Assembly: GCA_002292405.1 (NCBI GenBank)
Contig: DBBW01000025.1
Span: 112,168 to 155,023 of the forward strand
From: Flavobacteriales bacterium UBA974
GTDB taxonomy: Bacteria > Bacteroidota > Bacteroidia > Flavobacteriales_D > Sanyastnellaceae
Length of the DNA: 42,856 bases
Direction: 5' to 3'
Shown here one piece after another: positions 34,048-42,536 of this stretch. The notes under the pieces are model-generated. The model was given only the letters and a program-made list of their open reading frames with translations, did not search any database and was not told the DNA's origin. The stretch's first letter is position 1, and each line of letters begins with the position of its first letter. The position numbers and the translations under genes were made by a program.

Positions 34048-36366
34048 TTATCGTACTAGGAATACAGTCCCAGTAGAGATGTTAGCTCCACGACCATCTA
34101 CCATTTTCACTTCGATTTTCCAACTGAATTGTTCAGTGGCGCTTACATAATGCGTTCCAACTCCATCAACAGTATTGTCACCTATCCAAGGTTCTCCTAT
34201 TGTTGTAGAATTAAAAACGAGTTTACCCCACCTGTCGTAAACCCAGCATTCATAGCTAAGAATCAGTTCTTCTCCATTTATAACTGGAGACCATGAATCA
34301 TTGTTTCCATCATTATTGGGTGTGAAAGCGTTGGGTACAAATAGTTGTAATTCATTGGTTACATGAATAGTCTGAGTTGCGATATCAGTACATCCGTGGA
34401 TGTTAGTGACAAGAAGTTGAACCTCATAAGAGTCAGCTCTATCATATTCATGTTCTGGGCTGACTTCGGAAGATCCTGTACCATCTCCAAATGACCAAAT
34501 GTATTCAGTTCCTCCAACGGACATATTCTCAAACGTAACAAATGGGTCAAGAAATATAATTTCTTCTGGAGTCACTAAAAAGTCAGCAACCGGAGGGTGC
34601 CAAGCTTGAAATGCAGTATCGATTTCAAGAACGACAGTACAACCTTCATCACTTGTAATCGTTAACTCAGCATCATAAACGCCGGGGAATTCAGCTTCAA
34701 TGACAAAGGGTGAGGAGAAGTTTTCAGGAATAACAAACCCTGGAACTTCCAGATTAAATGTAGATACTCCAGTTGATGTGTTTAATATCTCAACTTCGAG
34801 AGGCAAGCATATTGTATTTTGAAGAAATGTTATTTCAGGGACAGGGTTGCTAAAGACATCGAAATCTTTAAAAGTCTGTGAACTACAACCAAAAACATCA
34901 GTTGCAACTAACCCTATAGTAAAGACACCAGTTCCCGCAGCAAATAAATTGGGTACATCTGTCAATAACTCTGTACAATCGGTTACTCCAGTAGGGAACA
35001 CAGTCCAAGCATATGGTTCAACTCCTCCCGAACAATTTAACCCAGTAATATTTGAAGAGGTGTTGTTTATGATAATGTCGGCATCGTTACCCACATCAAA
35101 ACAAGTCCCCTCAGAGGACAAATTAAAATCAGCGAATGGTTGAGGGTGTATAGTAATTGTTTCCGAGTTTGTAGAAAGACAATTGGGGTTAGAAGCTGAA
35201 ATAGCAGTGAAGTTTATATCGAAGAAACAATCTCCAGAATTATAGTCTTCACAATCAAAAATCATTTGAGGTGCAAGGTTCTCCGAATCATTTTGTCCAT
35301 TTCCGAAGTCCCAAGCAGTGATCGCAGCAAAGTCTACTTCTGCTTCAAAGTCTACAATTAAAGGTGAACACCCTTCTGTTTCAGATAGCGTGATTGATGT
35401 AACAGGAATTGGTGTAGTTGTAACTGATATTGCTGCGCTAGAGCTGCAAGTATTCATTCCAGAAACGGTTAATTCAATGACAGCAGTCCCTGAATTATAT
35501 GTAGGACAATAATTAAACGTTTCACCACTTGAGCTCGCCGCTGCATCTAAAGTCCAATCTAAGTTTACAGAACTTGTTGGAGGGTTAATCCAATTTACCA
35601 GAAGATCGATACATTCACCCTCACATATTTCACTTAGACCACCGATTGTGAATGTTGGATTGTCGAATACTTCAAAATTTACAACCTGCGAAGTTGTCGA
35701 AGAATTAAATCCACTTGTTGCAATTAGTTCAAATTCATGAGCCCCAACAGAAAGATCACTCGCAGTAAATGTATCAGTGATATCAACACTCCCAACATTT
35801 GCGCAAATAGTAGCGGGAGAATACGGAGAGGTAAAGACACTCACTCCATCAACGAGAATTTCCACATCTACACTTTGATTGTTGTTGGATGCAATTTCCC
35901 AATCAATGTTGACACTGTTACCTCCACAGATATCAAGTGAGGAAGCATTTGTAATCATAATTTCAGGAACTCCTGAGACAATGATTGTGATAGGAGGTGC
36001 ACCTGATGTATTTAAACATTCTATCACATTTAATTGTATGTCATAACATCCAGCTGTGAAAAATCCGATCGTCATATCTTCAGAGTTTTCGTCAAATAGA
36101 AAGTCCCAATCCTCACCTTGCACACCATTGTTAATAGACCATGTGTAAGTCAAGAATTCTGTGCAACTTGGGTCTAGATCTGTTGTTGTGTTCGTACAAT
36201 TCACCATAAACCCAGTACCAACCTGTCCCTGAGTTACATCAACAGTAAATGATGGTAACAAAACACCTCCATCAGCAACTAAATCATCAGCCCCAATTGA
36301 GCTAACAGTTATAAATATTAGTGTGATTGCTAATAAAGACGTTCTTATAAGGTAAGATTTCATCAT
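34048..36366 (-). CDS. Large secreted PKD-domain protein with T9SS type B C-terminal domain
   Basis: A 772-residue extracellular protein. A Sec signal peptide is at the N-terminus (MKSYLIRTSLLAITLIFITV). Then come several Ig/PKD-like beta domains rich in Cys, Asn and Thr, for example TAWDFGNGQNDSENLAPQMI and YIWSFGDGTGSSEVSPEHEY. The last 90 residues match the gliding-motility-associated type B domain: LFVPNAFTPNNDGNNDSW, YECWVYDRWGKLVFNS and the final FSWKIEVKMVDGRG. The type IX system would export it to the surface or medium; it may be an adhesin. Starts at ATG 36366 or 36363. Divergent from a secreted peptidase. Confidence 0.88.
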   Translation of the reverse strand: MMKSYLIRTSLLAITLIFITVSSIGADDLVADGGVLLPSFTVDVTQGQVGTGFMVNCTNTTTDLDPSCTEFLTYTWSINNGVQGEDWDFLFDENSEDMTIGFFTAGCYDIQLNVIECLNTSGAPPITIIVSGVPEIMITNASSLDICGGNSVNIDWEIASNNNQSVDVEILVDGVSVFTSPYSPATICANVGSVDITDTFTASDLSVGAHEFELIATSGFNSSTTSQVVNFEVFDNPTFTIGGLSEICEGECIDLLVNWINPPTSSVNLDWTLDAAASSSGETFNYCPTYNSGTAVIELTVSGMNTCSSSAAISVTTTPIPVTSITLSETEGCSPLIVDFEAEVDFAAITAWDFGNGQNDSENLAPQMIFDCEDYNSGDCFFDINFTAISASNPNCLSTNSETITIHPQPFADFNLSSEGTCFDVGNDADIIINNTSSNITGLNCSGGVEPYAWTVFPTGVTDCTELLTDVPNLFAAGTGVFTIGLVATDVFGCSSQTFKDFDVFSNPVPEITFLQNTICLPLEVEILNTSTGVSTFNLEVPGFVIPENFSSPFVIEAEFPGVYDAELTITSDEGCTVVLEIDTAFQAWHPPVADFLVTPEEIIFLDPFVTFENMSVGGTEYIWSFGDGTGSSEVSPEHEYDRADSYEVQLLVTNIHGCTDIATQTIHVTNELQLFVPNAFTPNNDGNNDSWSPVINGEELILSYECWVYDRWGKLVFNSTTIGEPWIGDNTVDGVGTHYVSATEQFSWKIEVKMVDGRGANISTGTVFLVR

Positions 36367-36446
36367 TAATGCGAGTTTGAAACCGCAAAATACGGATTTG
36401 CTACTTATTTAAGGACTTAAAAAAGATATTAATTAAATATGTAAAG

Positions 36447-36476
36447 TTGGAAACCCAATGAAGGTTTATATCTTCG
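36447..36476 (+). promoter_or_regulatory. TTG-N19-TATCTTCG promoter of the S8 peptidase gene
   Basis: TTG at 36447-36449 is 19 bases from TATCTTCG (36469-36476), which departs from TAnnTTTG at one base. The ATG at 36514 is 37 bases further, a normal leader in contrast to other genes here. The upstream region is shared with the divergent PKD gene. Confidence 0.48.
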
Positions 36477-36513
36477 TGCTACCTGTTTTTTAGTTTAAAC
36501 CTATTTCTTGATT

Positions 36514-38844
36514 ATGAAAATGTCCCTTAGAGGTGTTTTATTGGCTATTGTTTACGCTTTCTCAATTTTAGATAGTGCTTCAGCCCAAACCCCAGCCTTC
36601 GGTCTCCCCGGTGAAATCGTTCCTGGAGAACTAATTGTGATGTTTCATAATAACATCGATGAAGAATTTCTTTCCGACTTCGAGCGAGAAAATTTAATCG
36701 TAAATGGATATTACTGTAATCTAAAAATGGAGAGAGTCCTTTCGCCTTTGTCCTATATCTTCCTTTTTACTTACAATGAAAATCATCCTGATAAAGATCT
36801 CTTAATAAAGAGTATTTCCTCATATCCTCAAGTCGAAGCGGTGCAATTTAATCACTACATAGAGGATAGAGAAACGATTCCGAATGACCCGAATCTTGGT
36901 TTGCAATGGCATCATATCGAGGATGGAGATCATGACATCGACAGTGATTTGGCTTGGGATATTACAACAGGCGGTTATACCGATAGTGGTGACAGAATAG
37001 TCGTTTGTGTGTTAGAGGGGAGTGGTTCAAATTATTCACATCCAGACCTTATTGACAACCACTGGACCAACGAACTTGAAATTGAAGGAAACGGAGTTGA
37101 CGACGATGGAAATGGGTATGTAGACGATGTCAACGGATGGAATGCCGTCATGAATAACGATGGGGTGGCAACAGGAAATCATGGAACTGCTGTGAGCGGA
37201 ATGATTGGTGCGACCGGTAACAATGGACTAGGAGTCTCAGGTGTGAATTGGGATGTAGGTATTATGCAAGTCCAAATGGGAGGCCTTACTGAATCTAACG
37301 TTGTGTCTGCCTATAGCTACCCGCATATCATGAGGGACTTGTACAACACGACTGGAGGAGCAAAGGGTGCATTCGTCGTCGCGACAAACGCGTCCTGGGG
37401 AATCGATTTGGCGAATCCCGCGAATTACCCGATTTGGTGTGCGTATTATGACGATTTGGGATCTGTCGGAATCTTAAATTGTGGTGCGACGGCAAACGCA
37501 CCATATAACATTGACACACAAGGTGACATGCCTACCGGGTGTGGCTCAGATTACATGGTTTCTGTCACTGCCACAAACGACAATGACGTTCGCACCTTCT
37601 CAGCATATGGAGCGACGACGATTGACTTGGCTGCACCGGGAGAAAATGTATATCTTCCTTCAGGAGGCAGTAACTATTCAAATACTTCAGGCACTTCTTT
37701 TGCCAGCCCATGCGTTGCGGGGGCCATCGCTTTAATGTACAGCGCGCCTTGTTCTTCGATTGCTTCAAACTCACTTGCTGATCCACAAGGGACCGCCGAT
37801 GTAGTGCTAGGTTTTATTTATGATGGAGTCGATCCCATTGATCAACTTCTCACGGAAACGGTCACGGGTGGTCGTCTGAATTTGGCGAACTCACTGGATC
37901 TCTTGATGCTCAATTGCGATCCAACACTTGGTTGTACAGACTCACTTGCCTGTAACTTTAGTGAACTCGCTATCACAGATATCGGCAATTGTTTGTTCTT
38001 CGATGAATGTTTTGTTTGCGGAGGAGATAACTCTTCCTGCTCGGGGTGTATGGATGAAACCGCTAACAACTACGATTTCGAAGCTACCCTCGAAGACAAT
38101 TCCTGCTGCTACATCTCACTCACATACATACTTGATGATACAAACGTATTTTGTTTTGAAGATAACGCGTTGATTCAGGTTATTGCGGATGGTGCTGTAG
38201 GTGCTGCGGACTCTGTTTGGTTTGCATTGGGGAATTCACCTTTACTACAAAACTATTCAGGTGAATTCAATCAATCTGTGGGGAGTTACAATGTTGTCGC
38301 AACTGACCTGGGAGGTTGCATGTCTTCTATCAATATCGTAGTTGAAGGCCCAGATGAAGTTGAAATCACATTGTCTGCAACGGGCGATCTTGGCGATTCT
38401 TCAGGAATCGGAACAGCGACTGCTACGGGTGGTTCAGGAGTTTATACCTATGAGTGGGTTGATTCTTCTACCGGAGAAATTGCCGACCCCAATGGACTTG
38501 AGGACGGTGTTTACAATGTAACAGTTACTGATTCTAACGGATGTACTGATGCGGGTAATGTGTTCGTGGATGATACTTATGGATTGAATGATTTAGATCC
38601 ACTGCCTTTTACTTTGGGACCCAATCCTACTTCGCGTTTTGTTAACCTTTACTCCAACTCTATTTTAAATGTAGAGTCTGTAGAAGTTCATGATGGTATG
38701 GGGCGCTTGGTGTTTGTGACTGGTGTAGACGCTGGTAATTTTGGAATCGTCCTTGATTTGGGAGATCTCCAGAATGGAATTTACTCAATCTCAATTCGTG
38801 GTGATGGCGGAACTTCAGTACGCCAAATTGCTATTCAGAACTAA
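36514..38844 (+). CDS. Secreted S8 (subtilisin-like) peptidase with T9SS type A sorting tail
   Basis: A 776-residue exported protein with signal peptide MKMSLRGVLLAIVYAFSILD ending SASA-Q. An N-terminal inhibitor-like pro-region follows. The S8 domain spans about 140-440: His223 in NHGTAVSGMIGA, oxyanion Asn292 in NASWG and nucleophile Ser395 in SGTSFASPCVAG. The usual catalytic aspartate (V-x-V-x-D-T-G) is Glu168 in VVCVLEGSG. Next is a Cys-rich GCTDSLACNF...SGCMDETANNY segment, common in marine Bacteroidota surface proteins, then Ig-like domains. The end, LGPNPTSRFVNLYSN...GIYSISIRG, is a type A sorting domain. G+C is visibly higher than in neighbours. Confidence 0.88.
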   Translation: MKMSLRGVLLAIVYAFSILDSASAQTPAFGLPGEIVPGELIVMFHNNIDEEFLSDFERENLIVNGYYCNLKMERVLSPLSYIFLFTYNENHPDKDLLIKSISSYPQVEAVQFNHYIEDRETIPNDPNLGLQWHHIEDGDHDIDSDLAWDITTGGYTDSGDRIVVCVLEGSGSNYSHPDLIDNHWTNELEIEGNGVDDDGNGYVDDVNGWNAVMNNDGVATGNHGTAVSGMIGATGNNGLGVSGVNWDVGIMQVQMGGLTESNVVSAYSYPHIMRDLYNTTGGAKGAFVVATNASWGIDLANPANYPIWCAYYDDLGSVGILNCGATANAPYNIDTQGDMPTGCGSDYMVSVTATNDNDVRTFSAYGATTIDLAAPGENVYLPSGGSNYSNTSGTSFASPCVAGAIALMYSAPCSSIASNSLADPQGTADVVLGFIYDGVDPIDQLLTETVTGGRLNLANSLDLLMLNCDPTLGCTDSLACNFSELAITDIGNCLFFDECFVCGGDNSSCSGCMDETANNYDFEATLEDNSCCYISLTYILDDTNVFCFEDNALIQVIADGAVGAADSVWFALGNSPLLQNYSGEFNQSVGSYNVVATDLGGCMSSINIVVEGPDEVEITLSATGDLGDSSGIGTATATGGSGVYTYEWVDSSTGEIADPNGLEDGVYNVTVTDSNGCTDAGNVFVDDTYGLNDLDPLPFTLGPNPTSRFVNLYSNSILNVESVEVHDGMGRLVFVTGVDAGNFGIVLDLGDLQNGIYSISIRGDGGTSVRQIAIQN

Positions 38845-38855
38845 GTCGTTATTTT

Positions 38856-39905
38856 CTATTTCAATCCTTGTGACAGATCCCTTTTCTGATGGTTGTGAAA
38901 TCGAGAATCGTTTTTTTCTCCCTTTCTTCTAGCTATCTGTTCCTCTTCTGGAAGGAGGGAATATTCTATACAGAGTTTAGAACAGCAACCTGAGTGTTCA
39001 GTAGCACACTTTTTGCATTGTATAAATAGGAGATTGCAAGTCTTATTCTGGCAGTTAACGTGATCATCTGAGCGTTCACCACACTGGTGACAATTTGAAA
39101 TCACCTCATCGGAGATCCGTTCTCCCAATCGCTCATCGAAAACGAAATTCTTGCCAATAAATTTATTGTCTAGACCCTCATCTTTTTCAATTTGCCTGGC
39201 ATAATCTATAATCCCTCCGTGAAGCTGATTCACGTCATTAAATCCATGATGTTTCAGATATGCAGAAGCTTTTTCACAGCGTATCCCGCCTGTGCAGTAT
39301 AACAGTATTTGATCATCTTCCTTGTCTTTTAAATCAATAAGGACCTCTGGCAGTTCTTCTTTGAAGGTTTCAGATTGAGGACAAATGGCACCTTCAAAAT
39401 GTCCAATCTCACTCTCATAATGATTGCGCATATCCACAATTGTGGCACCCTTTTCCATGGCTTCATTCCACTGCTTTGCATTGAGATGATTCCCCACATT
39501 CGTTATATCGTATTCACCAAAAGCCAAACCATCTGCCACAATCTGTTCTTTGACTTTTATGATCAATTTAAAAAACGATTTCCCATCGTCCTCAACAGCG
39601 TTTTTCTGGTGCATCAAGTCAAATTCTTTGTGAGAATGGAGCGTTTTGATAAATTTGGACCACTGCGGTTTAGGTACTGAAATCTGAGCATTGATACCCT
39701 CTTGCGCTAAGTAAACTCTCCCAAAAACTCCCAAGTTTGACCATTCACTGTAAAGCAAGTCTCTCATCGAGTTGGGGTCAGATATCTTTACATATCTATA
39801 GAATGATGTCGTCTTACGTTCAAAGTCCTCGGCTTCAAGTGCAGCAATAGCTACATCTCTCCCGAGTTTATTCCTCAATTTTTTCTTACCAGCGTTAGGA
39901 TCCAT
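38856..39905 (-). CDS. trhO: tRNA uridine(34) hydroxylase (rhodanese family)
   Basis: TrhO/YceA-type protein of 349 residues, expected to make 5-hydroxyuridine at the wobble position of tRNA from prephenate-independent O2 chemistry. It has an acylphosphatase-like N-terminal fold (FYRYVKISDPN, VYLAQEGINAQISVPK), and a rhodanese domain with active loop LLYCTGGIRCEKA (Cys204). A C-terminal Cys-rich region (CHQCGERSDDHVNCQNKTC...CKKC...CCSKLC) looks like a zinc site. The gene converges with the S8 peptidase gene and has an exact TAACTTTG box 21 bases upstream. Confidence 0.92.
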   Translation of the reverse strand: MDPNAGKKKLRNKLGRDVAIAALEAEDFERKTTSFYRYVKISDPNSMRDLLYSEWSNLGVFGRVYLAQEGINAQISVPKPQWSKFIKTLHSHKEFDLMHQKNAVEDDGKSFFKLIIKVKEQIVADGLAFGEYDITNVGNHLNAKQWNEAMEKGATIVDMRNHYESEIGHFEGAICPQSETFKEELPEVLIDLKDKEDDQILLYCTGGIRCEKASAYLKHHGFNDVNQLHGGIIDYARQIEKDEGLDNKFIGKNFVFDERLGERISDEVISNCHQCGERSDDHVNCQNKTCNLLFIQCKKCATEHSGCCSKLCIEYSLLPEEEQIARRKGEKNDSRFHNHQKRDLSQGLK

Positions 39906-40254
39906 TCACTCTAAGTTTAGATTAAGCAAAGTTACTTTCTAGACACTGAACTTGACACAAAAAGTAATCAGAATTGATTTTCAGTAACTTATGCTCACAA
40001 GTTACAAATAGGGTACAAAACCTTGCATTTTTAATAGATTGTTGAAGTATACCTCTATCTCTATTGTTGGTTGTAAAGGTAGTAAATCAAAGTGAGTGAT
40101 TCACTCTTATCTATTCAATTTTCAATGTTTAGGATGTGGTTCTCCAGCTCTAAGTTGATGTATGCTAACTAAGTAATTTAGATTATCCGTATCTTGTAAG
40201 TCTAAAATGTATATTTAGAAAAATCAATTAATAAAGATCACCTAATAAAGTCCA
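39906..40254. other. Intergenic region between trhO and the SRPBCC gene
   Basis: The 349-base divergent gap holds the trhO promoter box at its left end. GAGTGA-T-TCACTC at 40094-40106 is a small inverted repeat. Near the right end, TATATTTA (40210-40217) is a weak box for the SRPBCC gene. No convincing ORF, tRNA or terminator was seen. The sequence is AT-rich. Confidence 0.6.
39927..39934 (-). promoter_or_regulatory. TAnnTTTG -7 box upstream of trhO
   Basis: The minus strand reads TAACTTTG, an exact match, 21 bases before the trhO ATG. A TTG lies 23 bases upstream of it, a little wider than the usual 19. Confidence 0.42.
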
Positions 40255-40719
40255 ATGGGGTACTATCAAATTAAGAAAAAACAAATTATAAAAACGGATA
40301 TAGATACCCTGTGGTCTTTTGTTTCTAGACCTGAAAATCTCAATAAAATAACTCCAAATGACATTGGTTTTCAAATTATAAATCAATCAAGTGAGAAGAT
40401 GGAAGAAGGTATGATTATCACGTACAAGATCATTCCATTTTTCAATATAAAAACATCATGGATTACAGAAATTAGTCATGTATCGAAAAACAAAAAATTC
40501 ATAGATCATCAACTTCACGGTCCTTATAAATTTTGGCATCATCAGCACATCTTTAAGGTAATTAATTCTGAATCAACTGAAATGATTGATATCATTACAT
40601 ATATGCCACCCTTTGGAGTTCTTGGTGATTTAGTAAATGCTTTTTTTATAAAGAAAAAGTTAAAAAACATTTTCGATTACAGAGAAGAGATTTTAAATAA
40701 TTTTTTTCAAGGAAAATAA
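40255..40719 (+). CDS. SRPBCC (START-like) family protein
   Basis: A 154-residue ligand-binding-fold protein. The N-terminal KTDIDTLWSFVSRPENLNKITP is the characteristic polyketide-cyclase/SRPBCC beginning. It continues with MIITYKIIPFFNIKTSWITEI, the F(I/V)D-Q-L-x-G-P-Y segment FIDHQLHGPYKFWHH and the long C-terminal helix FDYREEILNN. Such proteins bind hydrophobic ligands or act in cell-division-inhibitor-like SDR clusters. It stands alone, Lys-rich and very AT-rich, flanked by large gaps on both sides, so possible recent acquisition. The ligand is unknown. Confidence 0.8.
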   Translation: MGYYQIKKKQIIKTDIDTLWSFVSRPENLNKITPNDIGFQIINQSSEKMEEGMIITYKIIPFFNIKTSWITEISHVSKNKKFIDHQLHGPYKFWHHQHIFKVINSESTEMIDIITYMPPFGVLGDLVNAFFIKKKLKNIFDYREEILNNFFQGK

Positions 40720-41042
40720 AGAATATTTGATATATTATTTAGCAATTTGAAGAGCTTCTTTAAATTCATTATCTGTTTCTTGACATAGTCGCTAAAAGCT
40801 TTAGAATGCTTAATCATAAGAATCTAAATGTTACGTTCGCTTAATTACGTGGATTAGAGATACCGAGTCTTAAACTTTCTGATATGCCGAAGCGAGCGAC
40901 ACTGTCATCCGAAGCTACATCGGAAAAGAGATCGGGTGTGCTGCTCGTTGCGTCCGGGATTAAAAATTAAGGTCTGTGTTCATCAAGTAATAGTTTCCGA
41001 TATTTGAGGGGTATGAGAAATTTACTTTTTATTTTATGTTGG
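40720..41042. other. Gap with a GC-rich foldable segment before mnmE
   Basis: No clear gene. The left half is AT-rich; about 40884-40960 is abruptly GC-rich. This segment can fold as an outer stem (40891-40897 with 40943-40949, plus 40900-40902 with 40938-40940) and an inner 5-bp hairpin (40908-40912 with 40920-40924, 7-base loop). CCGAAGC occurs twice. A small ORF begins at ATG 40884 (28 codons) and may be spurious. It could be a structured RNA, a dispersed repeat, or a gene remnant. Confidence 0.4.
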
Positions 41043-42419
41043 TTACTTTCCGATACAGAAATGAGAAAAGATATGTCCCAGGATATCATCTGCGTGGACG
41101 GCTCCCGTGATTGAACCTAAATGATGTAATGACTCTCTAACGTCTATGGATACGAGGTCGGAGGGGAGGTCGCTTGATAGCCCGGTTTGAACAGCTAGCA
41201 ATGACTTCTCCGCTAAAACGAGCGCTTCGAAATGTCTTTCGTTTGTTACCACTAAAGAGGAAGTCGAGGCTTGTAGTCCGTGAGAAGTTGAGAGTACATC
41301 TCGAAGTTTTGAAATGCCTTCTCCTTTGGATGCGGAGATTTCTAACGTACTGGATGCGGTATCTACTCTTTCAAACACTTTTTCACTCAAGTCACATTTG
41401 TTCCAAACTGCAATTACAACAATCTCCTCAGGAAGATTCAAATCCGCGATGGCTTTAGATGCCGTTTTCGCCGATTCACAAGAGGCGTCAAGCAGGTAAA
41501 GAACTGAATGTGCGCTCTCTGCTTTTGTCATGGCGCGTCGGATTCCTTCACTTTCTATTTCGTCCTCGGTATTGCGAAGACCGGCGGTGTCGATGAATCG
41601 AAAGAGCGTGCCGTCGATTACGCAGGTGTCTTCGATGATATCTCGGGTGGTTCCGGCAATATCTGAGACGATGGCTTTGTCGTCACCTAAAAGAATGTTG
41701 AGCAATGTGGATTTTCCTGCGTTGGGTGCACCGAGAATGGCGACAGGAACGCCAGATTTTATGGCATTGCCTGCACGGAAAGAGGCGGCAAGGGAGGAGA
41801 CTCGAGAAAGGAGATCGTTTAACAAGTCGTTAAAGCGCGCTCGGTCCGCAAATTCTACGTCTTCTTCAGAGAAATCGAGCTCCAGCTCGAGGAGTCCGGC
41901 AAACCCAATTAGAGCTTCGCGCAAAGCGCCGATTTCGCGAGAGAAACCTCCTCGAAGTTGAGAGATAGCAAGTCTGTGGGCACCACGATGTTCGGAGGCG
42001 ATGAGATCAGCTACGGCCTCAGCTTGGGTGAGGTCGAGACTCCCATTTAAAAAGGCGCGTTGCGTAAACTCTCCCGGTCCCGCAAGACGACATCCCGCAA
42101 TCACGAGGAGGCGTACGACTTCTGCCTGGATGAACGACGAGCCGTGGATATTTAACTCTACTGTGTCCTCACCCGTGTATGAACCAGGTCCGCATAAAAC
42201 CAGGGCGAGCCCTTCGTCAATTGTTTCACGCGGCTCGGATTCGGACAGGATGCGACCAAAAACGACCTTTCGATCTAATTCTGAGTTGAGTGTTTTTGAA
42301 AACACGGCACTGGAGAACTCTAGAGCTTGAGGTCCAGAAACACGAACTACGGCAATTCCTCCGGCTCCGGGAGCTGTAGAGATAGCGACAATCGTTGAGC
42401 CATCTAAGGCCGTGGGCAT
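41043..42419 (-). CDS. mnmE: tRNA modification GTPase
   Basis: With MnmG, MnmE makes cmnm5U34 in tRNA. The 458-residue protein begins at ATG 42419 (MPTALDGSTIVAISTAPGAGG), the canonical N-terminus; a TTG 33 bases upstream is rejected. The formyl-THF-binding domain has PGSYTGEDTVELNIHG and GPGEFTQRAFLNG. The G domain has GAPNAGKST (230-238), DIAGTTRD, DTAGLRNTEDEIESEGI and NKCD. The C-terminal CIGK ends the protein with the conserved cysteine. Its G+C is visibly above that of most of the window. Confidence 0.96.
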   Translation of the reverse strand: MPTALDGSTIVAISTAPGAGGIAVVRVSGPQALEFSSAVFSKTLNSELDRKVVFGRILSESEPRETIDEGLALVLCGPGSYTGEDTVELNIHGSSFIQAEVVRLLVIAGCRLAGPGEFTQRAFLNGSLDLTQAEAVADLIASEHRGAHRLAISQLRGGFSREIGALREALIGFAGLLELELDFSEEDVEFADRARFNDLLNDLLSRVSSLAASFRAGNAIKSGVPVAILGAPNAGKSTLLNILLGDDKAIVSDIAGTTRDIIEDTCVIDGTLFRFIDTAGLRNTEDEIESEGIRRAMTKAESAHSVLYLLDASCESAKTASKAIADLNLPEEIVVIAVWNKCDLSEKVFERVDTASSTLEISASKGEGISKLRDVLSTSHGLQASTSSLVVTNERHFEALVLAEKSLLAVQTGLSSDLPSDLVSIDVRESLHHLGSITGAVHADDILGHIFSHFCIGK

Positions 42420-42491
42420 AGTGTTTTTCACGCGGTAATAATTACTGTGCAAAAGTGGGGTAAAAAAGGGGAGGATAGATGTGGTTTGGTC

Positions 42492-42499
42492 TAAATTTG
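42492..42499 (+). promoter_or_regulatory. TAnnTTTG -7 box upstream of sucD
   Basis: TAAATTTG is an exact match, 37 bases before the sucD ATG at 42537. No TTG was found at the usual upstream distance. It sits in the divergent gap with mnmE. Confidence 0.4.
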
Positions 42500-42536
42500 A
42501 GGCGCATTACACCCGAGTAGAAAAATACATTAAAAC

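Noticed and set aside
40884..40960. Possible tRNA because of a 5-bp stem with 7-base loop
   Set aside because: No T-arm consensus, no acceptor stem and no CCA end.
40884..40970. 28-codon ORF in the GC-rich intergenic segment
   Set aside because: Too short and unsupported as a gene; described as a composition and structure anomaly instead.
41013..41117. Small + strand ORF starting near the mnmE 3' end
   Set aside because: 34 codons, mostly antisense to mnmE, with no homology recognised.
41174..42330. Several + strand open frames within mnmE
   Set aside because: Antisense to intact MnmE; Ser/Arg-rich, with no start context. They reflect the higher G+C of the gene.
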